From Pseudomonas sp. Irchel 3H7 (GTDB lineage Bacteria; Pseudomonadota; Gammaproteobacteria; Pseudomonadales; Pseudomonadaceae), in the NCBI RefSeq assembly GCF_900187605.1, contig NZ_FYEA01000025.1, positions 1 to 35,248 on the forward strand: a stretch of 35,248 bases of DNA, read 5' to 3'. Below the pieces are notes generated by a model, which made no database searches, was not told where the DNA came from, and saw nothing but the letters and a program-made list of their open reading frames with translations. The translations under genes and the position numbers were made by a program. This document shows positions 1 to 8,394 of the stretch, one piece after another (the first letter of the stretch is position 1; each line of letters begins with the position of its first letter).

Positions 1-110
1 ATCGGCGCTTGGGTGAAAGGAGGAGGGGCGAAATCTCCCACGGTCTGTGCTGCGTCAACAGTCAGAATCGAGCCTTGTCCCTCCTCCTCCCTTCAAGTCC
101 TACCATACAA

Positions 111-193
111 GCGAGCCTGCTCGCGAAAGCGGAGTGTCAGCCAATACATATGTCGACTGACACCACGCCTTCGCGAGCAGGCTCGCTCCCACA
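111..193. repeat. REP pair (inverted)
   Basis: Two copies of the Pseudomonas REP core 'GCGAGCCTGCTCGCGAA' face each other about 50 bp apart, downstream of fadH. The right copy carries the full arm ending in CTCCCACAG; the left copy lacks the outer TGTGGGA part. This paired layout is that of a REPIN, mobilised in trans by RAYT transposases; no RAYT gene is in the window. The first 110 bp of the window hold no gene that I can support. Confidence 0.8.
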
Positions 194-208
194 GGTTCAG
201 CGCAGGGC

Positions 209-2248
209 TTAAAGTTCAGCGGCGAGGCGCGAACCCTGGTTGATCGCACGCTTGGCATCCAGCTCCGCCGCGACATCGGCGCCGCCGATCAGGTGCACGT
301 TCTGCCCCGCCTCAACCAGACCGTCGTGCAGTTCACGCAGCGGATCCTGCCCCGCGCAAATCACAATGTTGTCCACCGCCAGCAGTTGGGGCTCGCCAGT
401 TTCACCGATTCGAATGTGCAGGCCTTGGTCATCGATGCTCAGGTATTCAACGCTGTTGAGCATCTGCACCTGTTTGTTCTTCAAACCGGTACGGTGAATC
501 CAGCCGGTGGTTTTACCCAGACCATCACCGACCTTGGTTTTCTTGCGCTGCAACAGAAACACTTCACGAGCCGGGGCATGCGGTGCGGCTTTGATCCCGG
601 CGACGCCACCGCGAGCCTCCAGTTTGGTATCGATGCCCCACTCTTTCCAGAACGCGGCGCGATCCTGACTGGTGGCCACGCCTTCGTGGACAAGGAATTC
701 CGACACGTCAAAACCGATACCGCCGGCGCCGATCACAGCGACACGCTTGCCGACCGGTTTACGCTCAAGGATCACATCCAGGTAGCTCAGCACCTTGGCG
801 TTGTCGACGCCCGGAATCGCCGGCACACGCGGCGCAATGCCGGTGGCGAGGATGATTTCGTCGTACCCGCCTTCAACCAGTTTCGCCACGTCGACGCGGG
901 TGTTCAGGCACACCTCAACGTTAGTGGTCTGCAGCTTGCGCTTGAAGTAACGCAGGGTTTCGAAAAACTCTTCCTTGCCCGGCACGCGCTTGGAGATGTT
1001 GAACTGGCCGCCGATTTCACTGGCCGAATCGAACAACGTCACCTGGTGGCCGCGTTCGGCAGCTACAGTGGCGGCGGACAAACCGGCAGGGCCGGCGCCG
1101 ACCACGGCGATTTTCTTGCTCTGCTGCACCGGCAGGTAGTTGAGTTCGGTTTCGTGGCACGCACGCGGGTTGACCAGACAGCTGGTCAGCTTGCCGCCGA
1201 AGGTGTGATCGAGGCACGCCTGGTTGCAACCGATGCAGGTGTTGATTTCGTCCGCACGACCTTCAGCGGCCTTGTTGACGAAGTCCGGGTCGGCGAGGAA
1301 CGGCCGCGCCATCGAGACCATGTCGGCATCGCCCTCGGCAAGAATCTGCTCGGCGATTTCCGGGGTGTTGATGCGGTTGGTGGTGATCAGCGGGATCTTC
1401 ACCGAGCCGCGCAGTTTGGCCGTGACCTTGCTGAACGCCGCACGCGGCACTTTGGTGGCGATGGTCGGAATCCGCGCTTCATGCCAGCCGATGCCGGTGT
1501 TGATGATGGTCGCGCCGGCTTGCTCGATGGCTTTGGCCAGGGTGACGATCTCGTCCCAGGTGCTGCCGCCCTCGACCAGATCGAGCATCGACAGACGGAA
1601 AATGATGATGAAGTTCGGGCCGACGGCTTCGCGGACACGGCGAACGATTTCCACCGGCAGGCGCATACGGTTTTCGTAGCTGCCACCCCAACGGTCGGTG
1701 CGGTGATTGGTGTGCGCGGCGAGGAACTGGTTAATGAAATACCCTTCCGAGCCCATGATCTCGACGCCGTCATACTCGGCGGTCTGCGCCAGTACCGAGC
1801 AGGTGACGAAATCATTGATCTGCTTCTCGATGCCTTCTTCGTCCAGCTCTTTGGGCTTGAACGGGTTGATCGGGGCCTGGATCGCACTCGGCGCGACCTG
1901 CTTCGGGCTGTAGGCATAACGCCCAGCGTGAAGGATCTGCATGCAGATCTTGCCGCCCGCGTCGTGCACCGCGCGGGTGACGATGCGGTGCTTGAGCGCT
2001 TCCTCCTCGGTGGTCAGCTTGGCCGCACCAGAATAGACGCCGCCCTCGTCGTTCGGACCGATACCGCCAGTGACCATCAGGCCAACGCCGCCTCGGGCAC
2101 GCTCAGCGAAGTACGCCGCCATGCGCTCGAAACCACCCGGTTTTTCTTCAAGGCCCGTGTGCATCGAGCCCATGAGGGTGCGGTTGCGCAGCGTGGTGAA
2201 TCCCAGGTCCAGCGGGGCCAACAGGTGCGGGTAATGAGCGGCGGTCAT
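209..2248 (-). CDS. fadH: NADPH-dependent 2,4-dienoyl-CoA reductase
   Basis: Reduces 2,4-dienoyl-CoA made during beta-oxidation of unsaturated fatty acids with even-numbered double bonds; cytosolic FMN/FAD/4Fe-4S flavoenzyme. The N-terminal half is an Old-Yellow-Enzyme TIM barrel. It includes the segment EIMGSEGYFINQFL, with the conserved active-site Tyr, and GIGWHEARIPT, with the conserved His. A cysteine cluster CIGCNQAC followed by a further Cys (TSCLVNP) fits the iron-sulfur site. Next come an FAD dinucleotide motif VVGAGPAGLSAA and a second Rossmann motif VIGAGGIGFDVSEF for NADPH. I start at ATG 2248 (MTAAHYPHLL), giving 679 residues against about 672 in E. coli; an in-frame start 21 bp upstream is possible. 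It stands alone, divergent from the nitrilase-fold gene. Function is secure from full-length family motifs. Confidence 0.95.
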   Translation of the reverse strand: MTAAHYPHLLAPLDLGFTTLRNRTLMGSMHTGLEEKPGGFERMAAYFAERARGGVGLMVTGGIGPNDEGGVYSGAAKLTTEEEALKHRIVTRAVHDAGGKICMQILHAGRYAYSPKQVAPSAIQAPINPFKPKELDEEGIEKQINDFVTCSVLAQTAEYDGVEIMGSEGYFINQFLAAHTNHRTDRWGGSYENRMRLPVEIVRRVREAVGPNFIIIFRLSMLDLVEGGSTWDEIVTLAKAIEQAGATIINTGIGWHEARIPTIATKVPRAAFSKVTAKLRGSVKIPLITTNRINTPEIAEQILAEGDADMVSMARPFLADPDFVNKAAEGRADEINTCIGCNQACLDHTFGGKLTSCLVNPRACHETELNYLPVQQSKKIAVVGAGPAGLSAATVAAERGHQVTLFDSASEIGGQFNISKRVPGKEEFFETLRYFKRKLQTTNVEVCLNTRVDVAKLVEGGYDEIILATGIAPRVPAIPGVDNAKVLSYLDVILERKPVGKRVAVIGAGGIGFDVSEFLVHEGVATSQDRAAFWKEWGIDTKLEARGGVAGIKAAPHAPAREVFLLQRKKTKVGDGLGKTTGWIHRTGLKNKQVQMLNSVEYLSIDDQGLHIRIGETGEPQLLAVDNIVICAGQDPLRELHDGLVEAGQNVHLIGGADVAAELDAKRAINQGSRLAAEL

Positions 2249-2318
2249 CGGTAACTCCACAACGAGCAATCACGGAAAAGTTGCGGGAGCTCTGCGGCCC
2301 CCGTCAGTCATGTTCGAC

Positions 2319-2347
2319 AGACTAAGAGTCGCATCGCTGTCACTCAA
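2319..2347 (-). promoter_or_regulatory. candidate sigma-70 promoter of fadH
   Basis: On the minus strand TTGAGT (2342–2347) and TAGTCT (2319–2324) are separated by 17 bp, about 70 bp upstream of the fadH start. The match is moderate and rests on pattern alone. Confidence 0.3.
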
Positions 2348-2390
2348 TGACCGTAACTGACAACTTATTGATCCAAATGCGCAGCGCCCC

Positions 2391-2419
2391 TTGGCAACCG
2401 GAGCCATGGGCCCTACCCT
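2391..2419 (+). promoter_or_regulatory. candidate sigma-70 promoter of nitrilase-fold/araC pair
   Basis: TTGGCA (2391–2396) and TACCCT (2414–2419) are spaced by 17 bp, ending about 37 bp before the ATG at 2457. The -10 box is weak, so this is tentative. Confidence 0.3.
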
Positions 2420-2456
2420 AGTCGCCATACCCTGCACCCGGTAGTTGTTGGTTTTC

Positions 2457-3587
2457 ATGCGCAAACTTTTGTACCTGTTTTTTTCCATGGCCCTCGTTGC
2501 CGCCCTGACCACCTACGCCATGTGGGCGGCGGACCGGCCGGCGGGGCATTACCTGTCGGACTTACGCATTAAAGTCGCGGTCGATCAGGGCACCCCCGCC
2601 GATCGCGGCAATCTGCTGGGCATCCAGCCCGAACTGTTTCCCACCGATTATCAAAGCGCCGAACGCTTGCACCGCAAACTCGCGGCTTATCTGCAGCAAG
2701 CCCAGGATCAAGGCCTGCTGAATGACAAAACCGTCGTGGTATTGCCGGAAAACGTCGGCACCTGGTTGCTGCTCAGCGGTGAAAAAGACGAGCTGTATCA
2801 GGCCCCGACCCTCGCCGAGGCGATGAACTGGCTGGCGGCGAGCAATCCGTTGTTGTTCGCCCGCGCCTGGCTCAGTGCCAACGGCAGCGACCGCCTCAAT
2901 GACGCGTACCTGCGCATGAAGTCCAAGGCGATGGCCAAGGATTACCAGGCACTGTTCGGTGGTCTGGCCAAAGAGTTTCATGTGACGCTGGTGGCGGGTT
3001 CGATCGTGCTGCCGGAACCGAGCATCCGTGATGGCCAGCTCAAACCCGGCAGCGGTGCGCTGTTCAACAGCAGCGTGGTGTTCGGCCGTGACGGCGTGCC
3101 GCTGGGTCAGCCGCAACGGCAGATGCACCCGGTGTTCGATCAACGTGAAGTGATCGAAGGTGCAGACAAACATGCGCTCAACGTGGTCGACACCCCGGCC
3201 GGACGCCTCGGTGTGCTGATTGGCAGCGACAGTTGGTATCCGGACAATTACCGCAAACTCGATGAGCAAAACGCACAATTGATCGCGGTGCCAGCGCAGG
3301 TGTTCGGCCAAGGTGCGTGGAATCAGCCATGGCGCGGTTACAAAGGTTCAAGTACCCCGGGCTCGGTCAGTCTCAAACCCGGTGAGCTTACAGAAGGACA
3401 GGCTTGGCATCGGTTGACGCTGACCGCGCAGCCACCGAGCAGCCGAGCGATCGCCGGCATCAGTGTGTTCCTGCGCGGGCAGTTCTGGGACAAGGCCAGT
3501 GCCGGTCAGAGTTTCCTCAGCAGCAACGGTCAGCAGTTCGCCGATGGCGAGGCCCGTGGCGCGCGTTTGTTGAACATCTGGTTGTAA
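2457..3587 (+). CDS. membrane-anchored nitrilase-superfamily-like protein, catalytic residues altered
   Basis: A 376-residue protein with an N-terminal hydrophobic segment (about residues 3–24, a signal anchor or uncleaved signal), then a carbon-nitrogen hydrolase fold. Family signs are the Glu loop VVVLPENVGTW, the strand NSSVVFGRDG, and the nucleophile-elbow region GVLIGSDSWYPD. In active nitrilases the elbow reads like I-C-Y-D and the lysine loop K-x-H-L. Here the Cys position reads Gly (or Ser next to it), and the Lys position in QRQMHPVF reads Gln. Only the Glu appears kept, so this is probably not a normal amidase. The start is ATG 2457 (MRKLLYLFF) rather than ATG 2445 because the anchor begins there. 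The AraC-type gene begins 3 bp after its stop, so the two are surely co-transcribed. A binding or sensing role beside the regulator is inference. Confidence 0.75.
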   Translation: MRKLLYLFFSMALVAALTTYAMWAADRPAGHYLSDLRIKVAVDQGTPADRGNLLGIQPELFPTDYQSAERLHRKLAAYLQQAQDQGLLNDKTVVVLPENVGTWLLLSGEKDELYQAPTLAEAMNWLAASNPLLFARAWLSANGSDRLNDAYLRMKSKAMAKDYQALFGGLAKEFHVTLVAGSIVLPEPSIRDGQLKPGSGALFNSSVVFGRDGVPLGQPQRQMHPVFDQREVIEGADKHALNVVDTPAGRLGVLIGSDSWYPDNYRKLDEQNAQLIAVPAQVFGQGAWNQPWRGYKGSSTPGSVSLKPGELTEGQAWHRLTLTAQPPSSRAIAGISVFLRGQFWDKASAGQSFLSSNGQQFADGEARGARLLNIWL

Positions 3588-3590
3588 GCC

Positions 3591-4631
3591 ATGAAACCGC
3601 TGCCGATGCGTTTGGGGGATCTGTCGGTGGGCTTCGTGCACAGCCTCGCCGATGCCGTGCGCAGTCATGCGGTCGATCCGCAGCCGCTCCTCGAGCAATA
3701 TGGCCTCGACGCCGCACGGCTGGCCGAGGCCGGGGCGCGTTTGTCGATTCCGCGCTATATGCGCCTGGGCCACGCGGCGATTCAACTGACCGGCAATTCG
3801 GCGTTGGGATTGCGCATGGGTCAGCTCAGTCGCCTGAGCCAGGCCGGGCTGGCCGGTGTCACCGCCGCACAAGCGCCCACCGTGCGTGAGGCCGCGCGCT
3901 GCCTGATCCGTTTCGAAGCGTTGTACGGCTCCAATTATCGCGGCCAGTCGAGTTTTCACGAAGACGCCCATGGCGCGTGGCTGCGTTTCTATTCGATCAG
4001 CCCGTACAACGCCTATAACCGTTTTGTCGTGGATTCAATCATCGCCGGGTGGTTGCATCAGCTATCCAGTGTCAGCGGTGAACCGCTGCGCGCCGAACGC
4101 ATTGAAATCGAATTCGATGAGCCCGATTACCGCGAGGCTTACAGCGTGCTGGGGGATTGCCCGATCCAGTTCGGTGCCGAACGAAATCAACTGCGCCTGA
4201 ACCTCAACAGCCTCGCACAGCGCAATCCCGAGCACTGCCCGAGTACCTGGCGGCATCTGCTGCAGTTGTGTGAGCGGGAACTTGAGCAATTGACCCGAAC
4301 CCGCAGCCTGCGCGAACGCATCACTCAGCTATTGGGGCCGTTGCTCAATGGCGGCCGGGAACCCGACCTGGAAGAAGTGGCGGCACGCCTGAAGCTGCCG
4401 ACCTGGACGTTACGGCGCAAACTGGCCGAAGAAGGCACGCAGTTTCGCTCGATCCTCAACGACACGCGTCGGGATCTGGCGATGACCTACATCCGCGACA
4501 CCGAACTGGCTTTTGGCGAAATCGCCTACCTGCTGGGTTTCGCTTCAGCCGAAGCGTTCCAGCGAGCCTTTAAACGCTGGAGCGGTCAGACGCCCGGCGA
4601 ATTCCGCCGCAGTCACCGCAAAACGGCATAA
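3591..4631 (+). CDS. AraC-family transcriptional regulator
   Basis: A 346-residue regulator of the class with an N-terminal arabinose-binding-like effector domain (about residues 20–210) and a C-terminal double helix-turn-helix (about 235–340). The second HTH shows the AraC signature: ELAFGEIAYLLGFASAEAF then QRAFKRWSGQTPGEFRR. Relatives with this architecture (OruR/ArgR-type) respond to small metabolites and usually control a neighbouring catabolic gene. It follows the nitrilase-fold gene by 3 bp, so the pair shares a transcript, and fadH lies divergent upstream. No effector can be named from sequence. Confidence 0.88.
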   Translation: MKPLPMRLGDLSVGFVHSLADAVRSHAVDPQPLLEQYGLDAARLAEAGARLSIPRYMRLGHAAIQLTGNSALGLRMGQLSRLSQAGLAGVTAAQAPTVREAARCLIRFEALYGSNYRGQSSFHEDAHGAWLRFYSISPYNAYNRFVVDSIIAGWLHQLSSVSGEPLRAERIEIEFDEPDYREAYSVLGDCPIQFGAERNQLRLNLNSLAQRNPEHCPSTWRHLLQLCERELEQLTRTRSLRERITQLLGPLLNGGREPDLEEVAARLKLPTWTLRRKLAEEGTQFRSILNDTRRDLAMTYIRDTELAFGEIAYLLGFASAEAFQRAFKRWSGQTPGEFRRSHRKTA

Positions 4632-4665
4632 AAGCGCCTGCGCGTTACCAGCTTCAAGCTGCAAG

Positions 4666-4752
4666 TCAAAGCTCGGTGGCGTCTTCGGCGGGCTCGGGTT
4701 GATCCAGTTCAAAGGCCTGATACTCGAGCAGCTCTTCTTGATATTCATCCAT
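4666..4752 (-). CDS. 28-residue acidic microprotein, function unknown
   Basis: A short frame begins at ATG 4752 behind a strong ribosome-binding site (GCAGGGGGATTACACG before the ATG). The peptide begins MDEYQEELLEYQAFE and ends PAEDATEL. Eleven of 28 residues are Asp or Glu and there is no Lys, Arg or His. The N-terminal half could form an acidic amphipathic helix; the C-terminal half is Pro/Glu-rich. It converges on the AraC-type gene and lies in what would otherwise be called a 420-bp intergenic gap. The extreme composition and good Shine-Dalgarno support translation; I do not recognise a function. Confidence 0.6.
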   Translation of the reverse strand: MDEYQEELLEYQAFELDQPEPAEDATEL

Positions 4753-4940
4753 CGTGTAATCCCCCTGCTGCTCTCTTGAATGGGCCTGAGCAAATGCCCA
4801 GTGCCTCGAGCTTAACGTGCTCGTGTGAAGGAAAAGTGAAACCCGGCCTTCATGATTAAAACGTAGCAGGTGGTCAGGAATTTATCGCGGGAATTTTGTC
4901 AGGGGAATGTAACTAGATTTTAAGCCACCGCAAAAACCAC

Positions 4941-5029
4941 TGTGGGAGCGAGCCTGCTCGCGAAGGCGGCCAGTCAGTCACATGCGTGCTGAATGTTCCG
5001 ACGCTTTCGCGAGCAGGCTCGCTCCCACA
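4941..5029. repeat. REPIN (inverted REP doublet)
   Basis: TGTGGGAGCGAGCCTGCTCG at 4941 and its near-perfect reverse complement ending at 5029 flank about 30 bp of unique sequence. It sits between the stops of the lipoprotein gene and the upstream region of the microprotein gene. This is a complete REPIN with both TGTGGGA arms. Confidence 0.88.
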
Positions 5030-5050
5030 GGGATTTGCGGTGAGGCTGGT

Positions 5051-5917
5051 TTATTGGCCGGACGCTGGCATCGCCGGAATCGGCTCGGATGGCGGCGGGA
5101 TGTCCGGGTTGGCCGGTGGCGTGATGGTTTCGGTCGTCGGCGCCGGTGCAGGTTCTGCGCTCGGCGCCGGAGTGATCGGCGCGGCCTCTGCCGGTGGCGC
5201 AACCGGTTCAGACGTCACTGGCGCGGCCTCGGCGGGTGCGGGAGCGGGCTCCGCTGCAGGCGCAGGGGTTGCGGCGGGCGCAGGCGTTGGAGTCGGCGTT
5301 GGCGTTGGCGCCAGCGCTGCCGGAGCCGCCTTCGCCTCAGGCACACCGAGGTCAGCCTTCGGCTTCTCTTCAATGTGCGCAGCTTTCTTTGCTTCCGCCG
5401 GCAGGAACAACTCCACCAGCGTGAAGAAGCGCTCATAGAACTTCTGCGACGTCACCGTCTCGCTGGCAACCTTGACCATCGAATCGTCGGACGAGCCGAT
5501 CGGCATCGACACCGAACCCAACACACCCACGCCGAGGCTGGCGGAGTTGTTGGTCTTCTTCAGCGCATAACGATCCTGCAAGGCGTTGGCAAACATCGTC
5601 GCATGGTGCCCGACACTGCCGTCATCGGCGCAGACCACGTTGAAGCTGATCTCCATGTGGGTGTCGCCGGTTTGCTGGAAACTCTTGTGGCCACTGACCA
5701 GTTTCGGGTCACTGCTGGTGATGATGTAGCCCTGGCTGAGCAACGCACGACGGGCCGCTTCGCAACTGACCGAATCGGTCACCGGGTAATTGCGCGAAAA
5801 CGTACCAGAGTCATCGAAGTTCTCATGCTCATACATCGGCTTGTCTTTCGAACAGCCGGCAACAGCGGTCAACAACAGCGCCAACCCGACAACACGCATG
5901 GGAGTGGAAATCAACAT
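5051..5917 (-). CDS. DUF2242-type lipoprotein with Pro/Ala-rich tail
   Basis: A 288-residue predicted lipoprotein. The signal peptide ends in the lipobox V-A-G-C (Cys at about residue 22), so it should be lipid-anchored in the envelope. Residues about 30–170 form a compact domain beginning DSGTFSRNYPVTDSVSCEAA, which I match to the uncharacterised DUF2242 family by recall. From about residue 200 to the end the chain is a low-complexity Pro/Ala/Glu tail with TPTPTP and APAPAEAAP runs, suited to spanning peptidoglycan. ATG 5917 is chosen because AGGA lies 8 nt upstream; an ATG 18 bp inside is a weaker choice. Monocistronic, flanked by a REPIN downstream. Role unknown. Confidence 0.8.
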   Translation of the reverse strand: MLISTPMRVVGLALLLTAVAGCSKDKPMYEHENFDDSGTFSRNYPVTDSVSCEAARRALLSQGYIITSSDPKLVSGHKSFQQTGDTHMEISFNVVCADDGSVGHHATMFANALQDRYALKKTNNSASLGVGVLGSVSMPIGSSDDSMVKVASETVTSQKFYERFFTLVELFLPAEAKKAAHIEEKPKADLGVPEAKAAPAALAPTPTPTPTPAPAATPAPAAEPAPAPAEAAPVTSEPVAPPAEAAPITPAPSAEPAPAPTTETITPPANPDIPPPSEPIPAMPASGQ

Positions 5918-6009
5918 TGAACATCCTGAGAGAAAACAGTCCGGGGCGTATTGTGCAACAGATCACGACCCTGCGGCGCATGGATTAGTGTCTTAAAGCA
6001 GTTACAACT

Positions 6010-6909
6010 CTATCGACCGCGCGTTGCGGGAAAAAGTCGCAACGCCAGATGATCGATGAACACGCGCAGTTTCGCCGTGGCGTGGCGACTCGATGGCCAT
6101 AGGACCCAGAACTGCCCGGTGTGTTCCAGATGCGCATCCAGCACCCGCTGCAAGCGCCCTTGGGCCTCGGCCTCACGGGTCATGAAATCAGGCAGACAGG
6201 CAATGCCCATACCGGCCAGCACCGCGTGGCTCACGGCCTCGATGGACGTACTGACCAGCCGCGTCGGCAACGTCGGCTCGGCGGCACCTTGCGCGCGGAT
6301 CAGCGGCCATGTTTCCAGTTTGCCGGTCGCATGAAACGTATGCCGCAGGCACGCGTGCGCTGCCAGATCGCCCGGCGTTTGTGGCACACCGCGTTGCGCC
6401 AGATAAGCCGGGCTGGCCACCAGCACCATGTGAAAATCGCCCAACGGTCGCGCCATCAGTCGCGAATCTCGCGGTTTGCCGGTACGGATCACCGCGTCGA
6501 AACCTTCCTCAACCACATCGACCATGCGATCGGTCAAATCCAGATCCAGTTCAATCTGCGGGTACAACCCCATGAACTCGGTCATGACCGGCATCACCAG
6601 GCCATGCACCTGCGGCAGGCTGATGCGTAACTTGCCATGGGGTTTGGCGGCGGCATCACACAACTCGAATTCCGCCGCCTCGACTTCCGCGAGGATCTTG
6701 CGACAGCGCTCAAGAAACAGCGCGCCCTCACTTGTCAGCGTGACGCTGCGCGTGGTGCGCTGAAACAAACGCACGCCCAGTCGCGCCTCCAACCGCGCAA
6801 TACTTTTGCCCACCGCCGACGATGACACCCCTTGCAGCCGCCCCGCCTCGGTGAAACTGCGCGTTTCGGCGACCTGAACAAACACCGAAATACTGCCCAG
6901 GCTATCCAT
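6010..6909 (-). CDS. LysR-family transcriptional regulator
   Basis: A 299-residue LysR-type regulator. The winged HTH occupies about residues 1–60 (SFTEAGRLQGVSSSAVGKSI, then the recognition helix and RTTRSVTLT). A periplasmic-binding-protein-like effector domain runs from about 90 to 295. It belongs to the large DsdC/AaeR-like group typical of Pseudomonas. GGGAG lies 8 nt before ATG 6909. The MFS exporter starts 118 bp away on the other strand, the classic layout in which a LysR protein controls the adjacent divergent transporter. The ligand is unknown. Confidence 0.9.
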   Translation of the reverse strand: MDSLGSISVFVQVAETRSFTEAGRLQGVSSSAVGKSIARLEARLGVRLFQRTTRSVTLTSEGALFLERCRKILAEVEAAEFELCDAAAKPHGKLRISLPQVHGLVMPVMTEFMGLYPQIELDLDLTDRMVDVVEEGFDAVIRTGKPRDSRLMARPLGDFHMVLVASPAYLAQRGVPQTPGDLAAHACLRHTFHATGKLETWPLIRAQGAAEPTLPTRLVSTSIEAVSHAVLAGMGIACLPDFMTREAEAQGRLQRVLDAHLEHTGQFWVLWPSSRHATAKLRVFIDHLALRLFPATRGR

Positions 6910-7027
6910 ACCACTCTCCCATTGCTGACATCCATGTCCGATATGTTCGGAACCTTAACCCGTTTTTCACCGATGTGCAGCGCTCTACCCTGTGCTCCTC
7001 GTCAACTCTGCACACGGATGCCGGCTC

Positions 7028-8233
7028 ATGAACGACGCACAACTCGATTGCCCCGCACTTGAACAACCTGCCGAACGCCGCGAGCGATTACCCCTTGCTG
7101 CGCTGCTGGCACTGGCTACCGCCGGATTCATTACGGTCATGACCGAAGCCATGCCCGCCGGCCTGTTGCCGCAGATGAGCAGCGGCCTGAATGTCTCCCA
7201 GGCGCTGATCGGGCAATTGGTCACGCTGTACGCAATCGGCTCGATTCTGGCAGCGATTCCACTGACGATCGCCACCCGCGGCTGGCGGCGCAGACCGCTG
7301 CTGCTGTCCGCCATCGGCGGCTTTGCCATCGCCAACAGCATCACCGCGCTGTCGGAGCTGTATTGGCTAACGTTGATTGCACGTTTCATTGCCGGCGTAT
7401 TTGCCGGATTACTTTGGGCACTGCTGGCCGGATATGCGAGCCGTATGGTCGCCCCGCACCTGCAAGGCCGCGCCATCACCGTGGCCATGCTCGGCGCGCC
7501 GCTCGCGCTATCACTGGGAATACCCGTCGGCACCCTGCTCGGCAGCCTGATCGGTTGGCGTCTGAGCTTCGCGATCATGACCGCGCTGACCGTAGTGTTG
7601 GTGGTCTGGGTACGCTGGCAAGTACCGGACTTCGCCGGCGAACGCGTGGGAAAGCGCATGCCGCTGCGTCAGGTGTTTAACTTGCCGGGCGTGCGAGCCG
7701 TATTGTTTGTCACCCTCACCTACGTCGTCGCGCACAACTTGCTCTACACCTACATCGCGCCCTTTCTGCAGCTTTCCGGGCTGGATACCAATGTCGACCG
7801 CGTGTTGCTGGTATTCGGCCTCGCCTCGGTGCTGAGCCTGTGGATCGTCGGCAGCCTGATCGACCGTTGGCTACGCGAACTGGTATTGATCAGCGCCGGA
7901 TTGTTCATGCTCTCGGCGATAGCACTGGGTCTGTGGCGCGACTCGCCGAATGTGGTGTACATCGCCACCGCTGTGTGGGGACTGGCGTTTGGCGCAATGC
8001 CATCGCTGCTGCAGACCGCCTCAGCGAAAACCGCGAAAGAGGCTGCTGACACAGCGCAATCGATGCTGGTGACGTTGTGGAATGTCGGGATTGCTGGCGG
8101 TGGTTTGATGGGTGGTGTGTTGCTGGGCAACCTCGGTGTGGGGGCGTTTCCGTGGATCGTTGCAGGGTTGTTGGTGTTGACCCTGTCAGCAACTATCAAA
8201 GCTCGGAAACATGGTTTTCCAAGAGCCGAATGA
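7028..8233 (+). CDS. MFS transporter, sugar/drug-efflux type (AraJ-like)
   Basis: A 401-residue inner-membrane protein of the major facilitator superfamily with about 12 hydrophobic segments. The first helix region reads ALLALATAGFITVMTEAMPA, followed by a loop with SSGLNVSQALIGQLVTLYAI, as in the DHA1 drug/sugar efflux subfamily (AraJ/YdhP/NepI relatives). The start is ATG 7028 (MNDAQLDCP); an upstream in-frame codon at 6992 would add 12 residues with no better ribosome site. It is divergent from the LysR-type gene, which probably regulates it. The substrate cannot be read from sequence. Confidence 0.88.
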   Translation: MNDAQLDCPALEQPAERRERLPLAALLALATAGFITVMTEAMPAGLLPQMSSGLNVSQALIGQLVTLYAIGSILAAIPLTIATRGWRRRPLLLSAIGGFAIANSITALSELYWLTLIARFIAGVFAGLLWALLAGYASRMVAPHLQGRAITVAMLGAPLALSLGIPVGTLLGSLIGWRLSFAIMTALTVVLVVWVRWQVPDFAGERVGKRMPLRQVFNLPGVRAVLFVTLTYVVAHNLLYTYIAPFLQLSGLDTNVDRVLLVFGLASVLSLWIVGSLIDRWLRELVLISAGLFMLSAIALGLWRDSPNVVYIATAVWGLAFGAMPSLLQTASAKTAKEAADTAQSMLVTLWNVGIAGGGLMGGVLLGNLGVGAFPWIVAGLLVLTLSATIKARKHGFPRAE

Positions 8234-8283
8234 GACCGAATGAGCTGTTGGATTAAGACCTGACCGCTGGAAATCGGCCGATT

Positions 8284-8391
8284 GACAGGCCGCCATCGCG
8301 AGCAGGCTCACTCCTACAATGGAACTGAGTACATCAGACAGAAGATGGGTCGGCTGTCAGGCCGCCTTCGCGAGCAAGCTCGCTCCCACAG
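8284..8391. repeat. two REP elements in direct orientation
   Basis: Two REP cores, ATCGCGAGCAGGCTCACTCC (8295 region) and TTCGCGAGCAAGCTCGCTCC (8367 region), lie in the same orientation about 73 bp apart, each preceded by a GACAGGCCGCC- or GTCAGGCCGCC-like lead. Unlike the other REP pairs here they are not inverted. Confidence 0.75.
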
Positions 8392-8394
8392 TTA

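Noticed and set aside
293..2254. 653-codon open frame antisense to fadH
   Set aside because: It mirrors the fadH coding strand with GC-rich third positions, shows no domain or ribosome site, and is a shadow frame.
4649..4667. 19-bp match CAGCTTCAAGCTGCAAGTC to the IS OrfA start at 35215–35233
   Set aside because: GCTTCAAGCTGCAAG is a common palindromic motif in Pseudomonas intergenic DNA; no flanking similarity suggests an IS remnant here.
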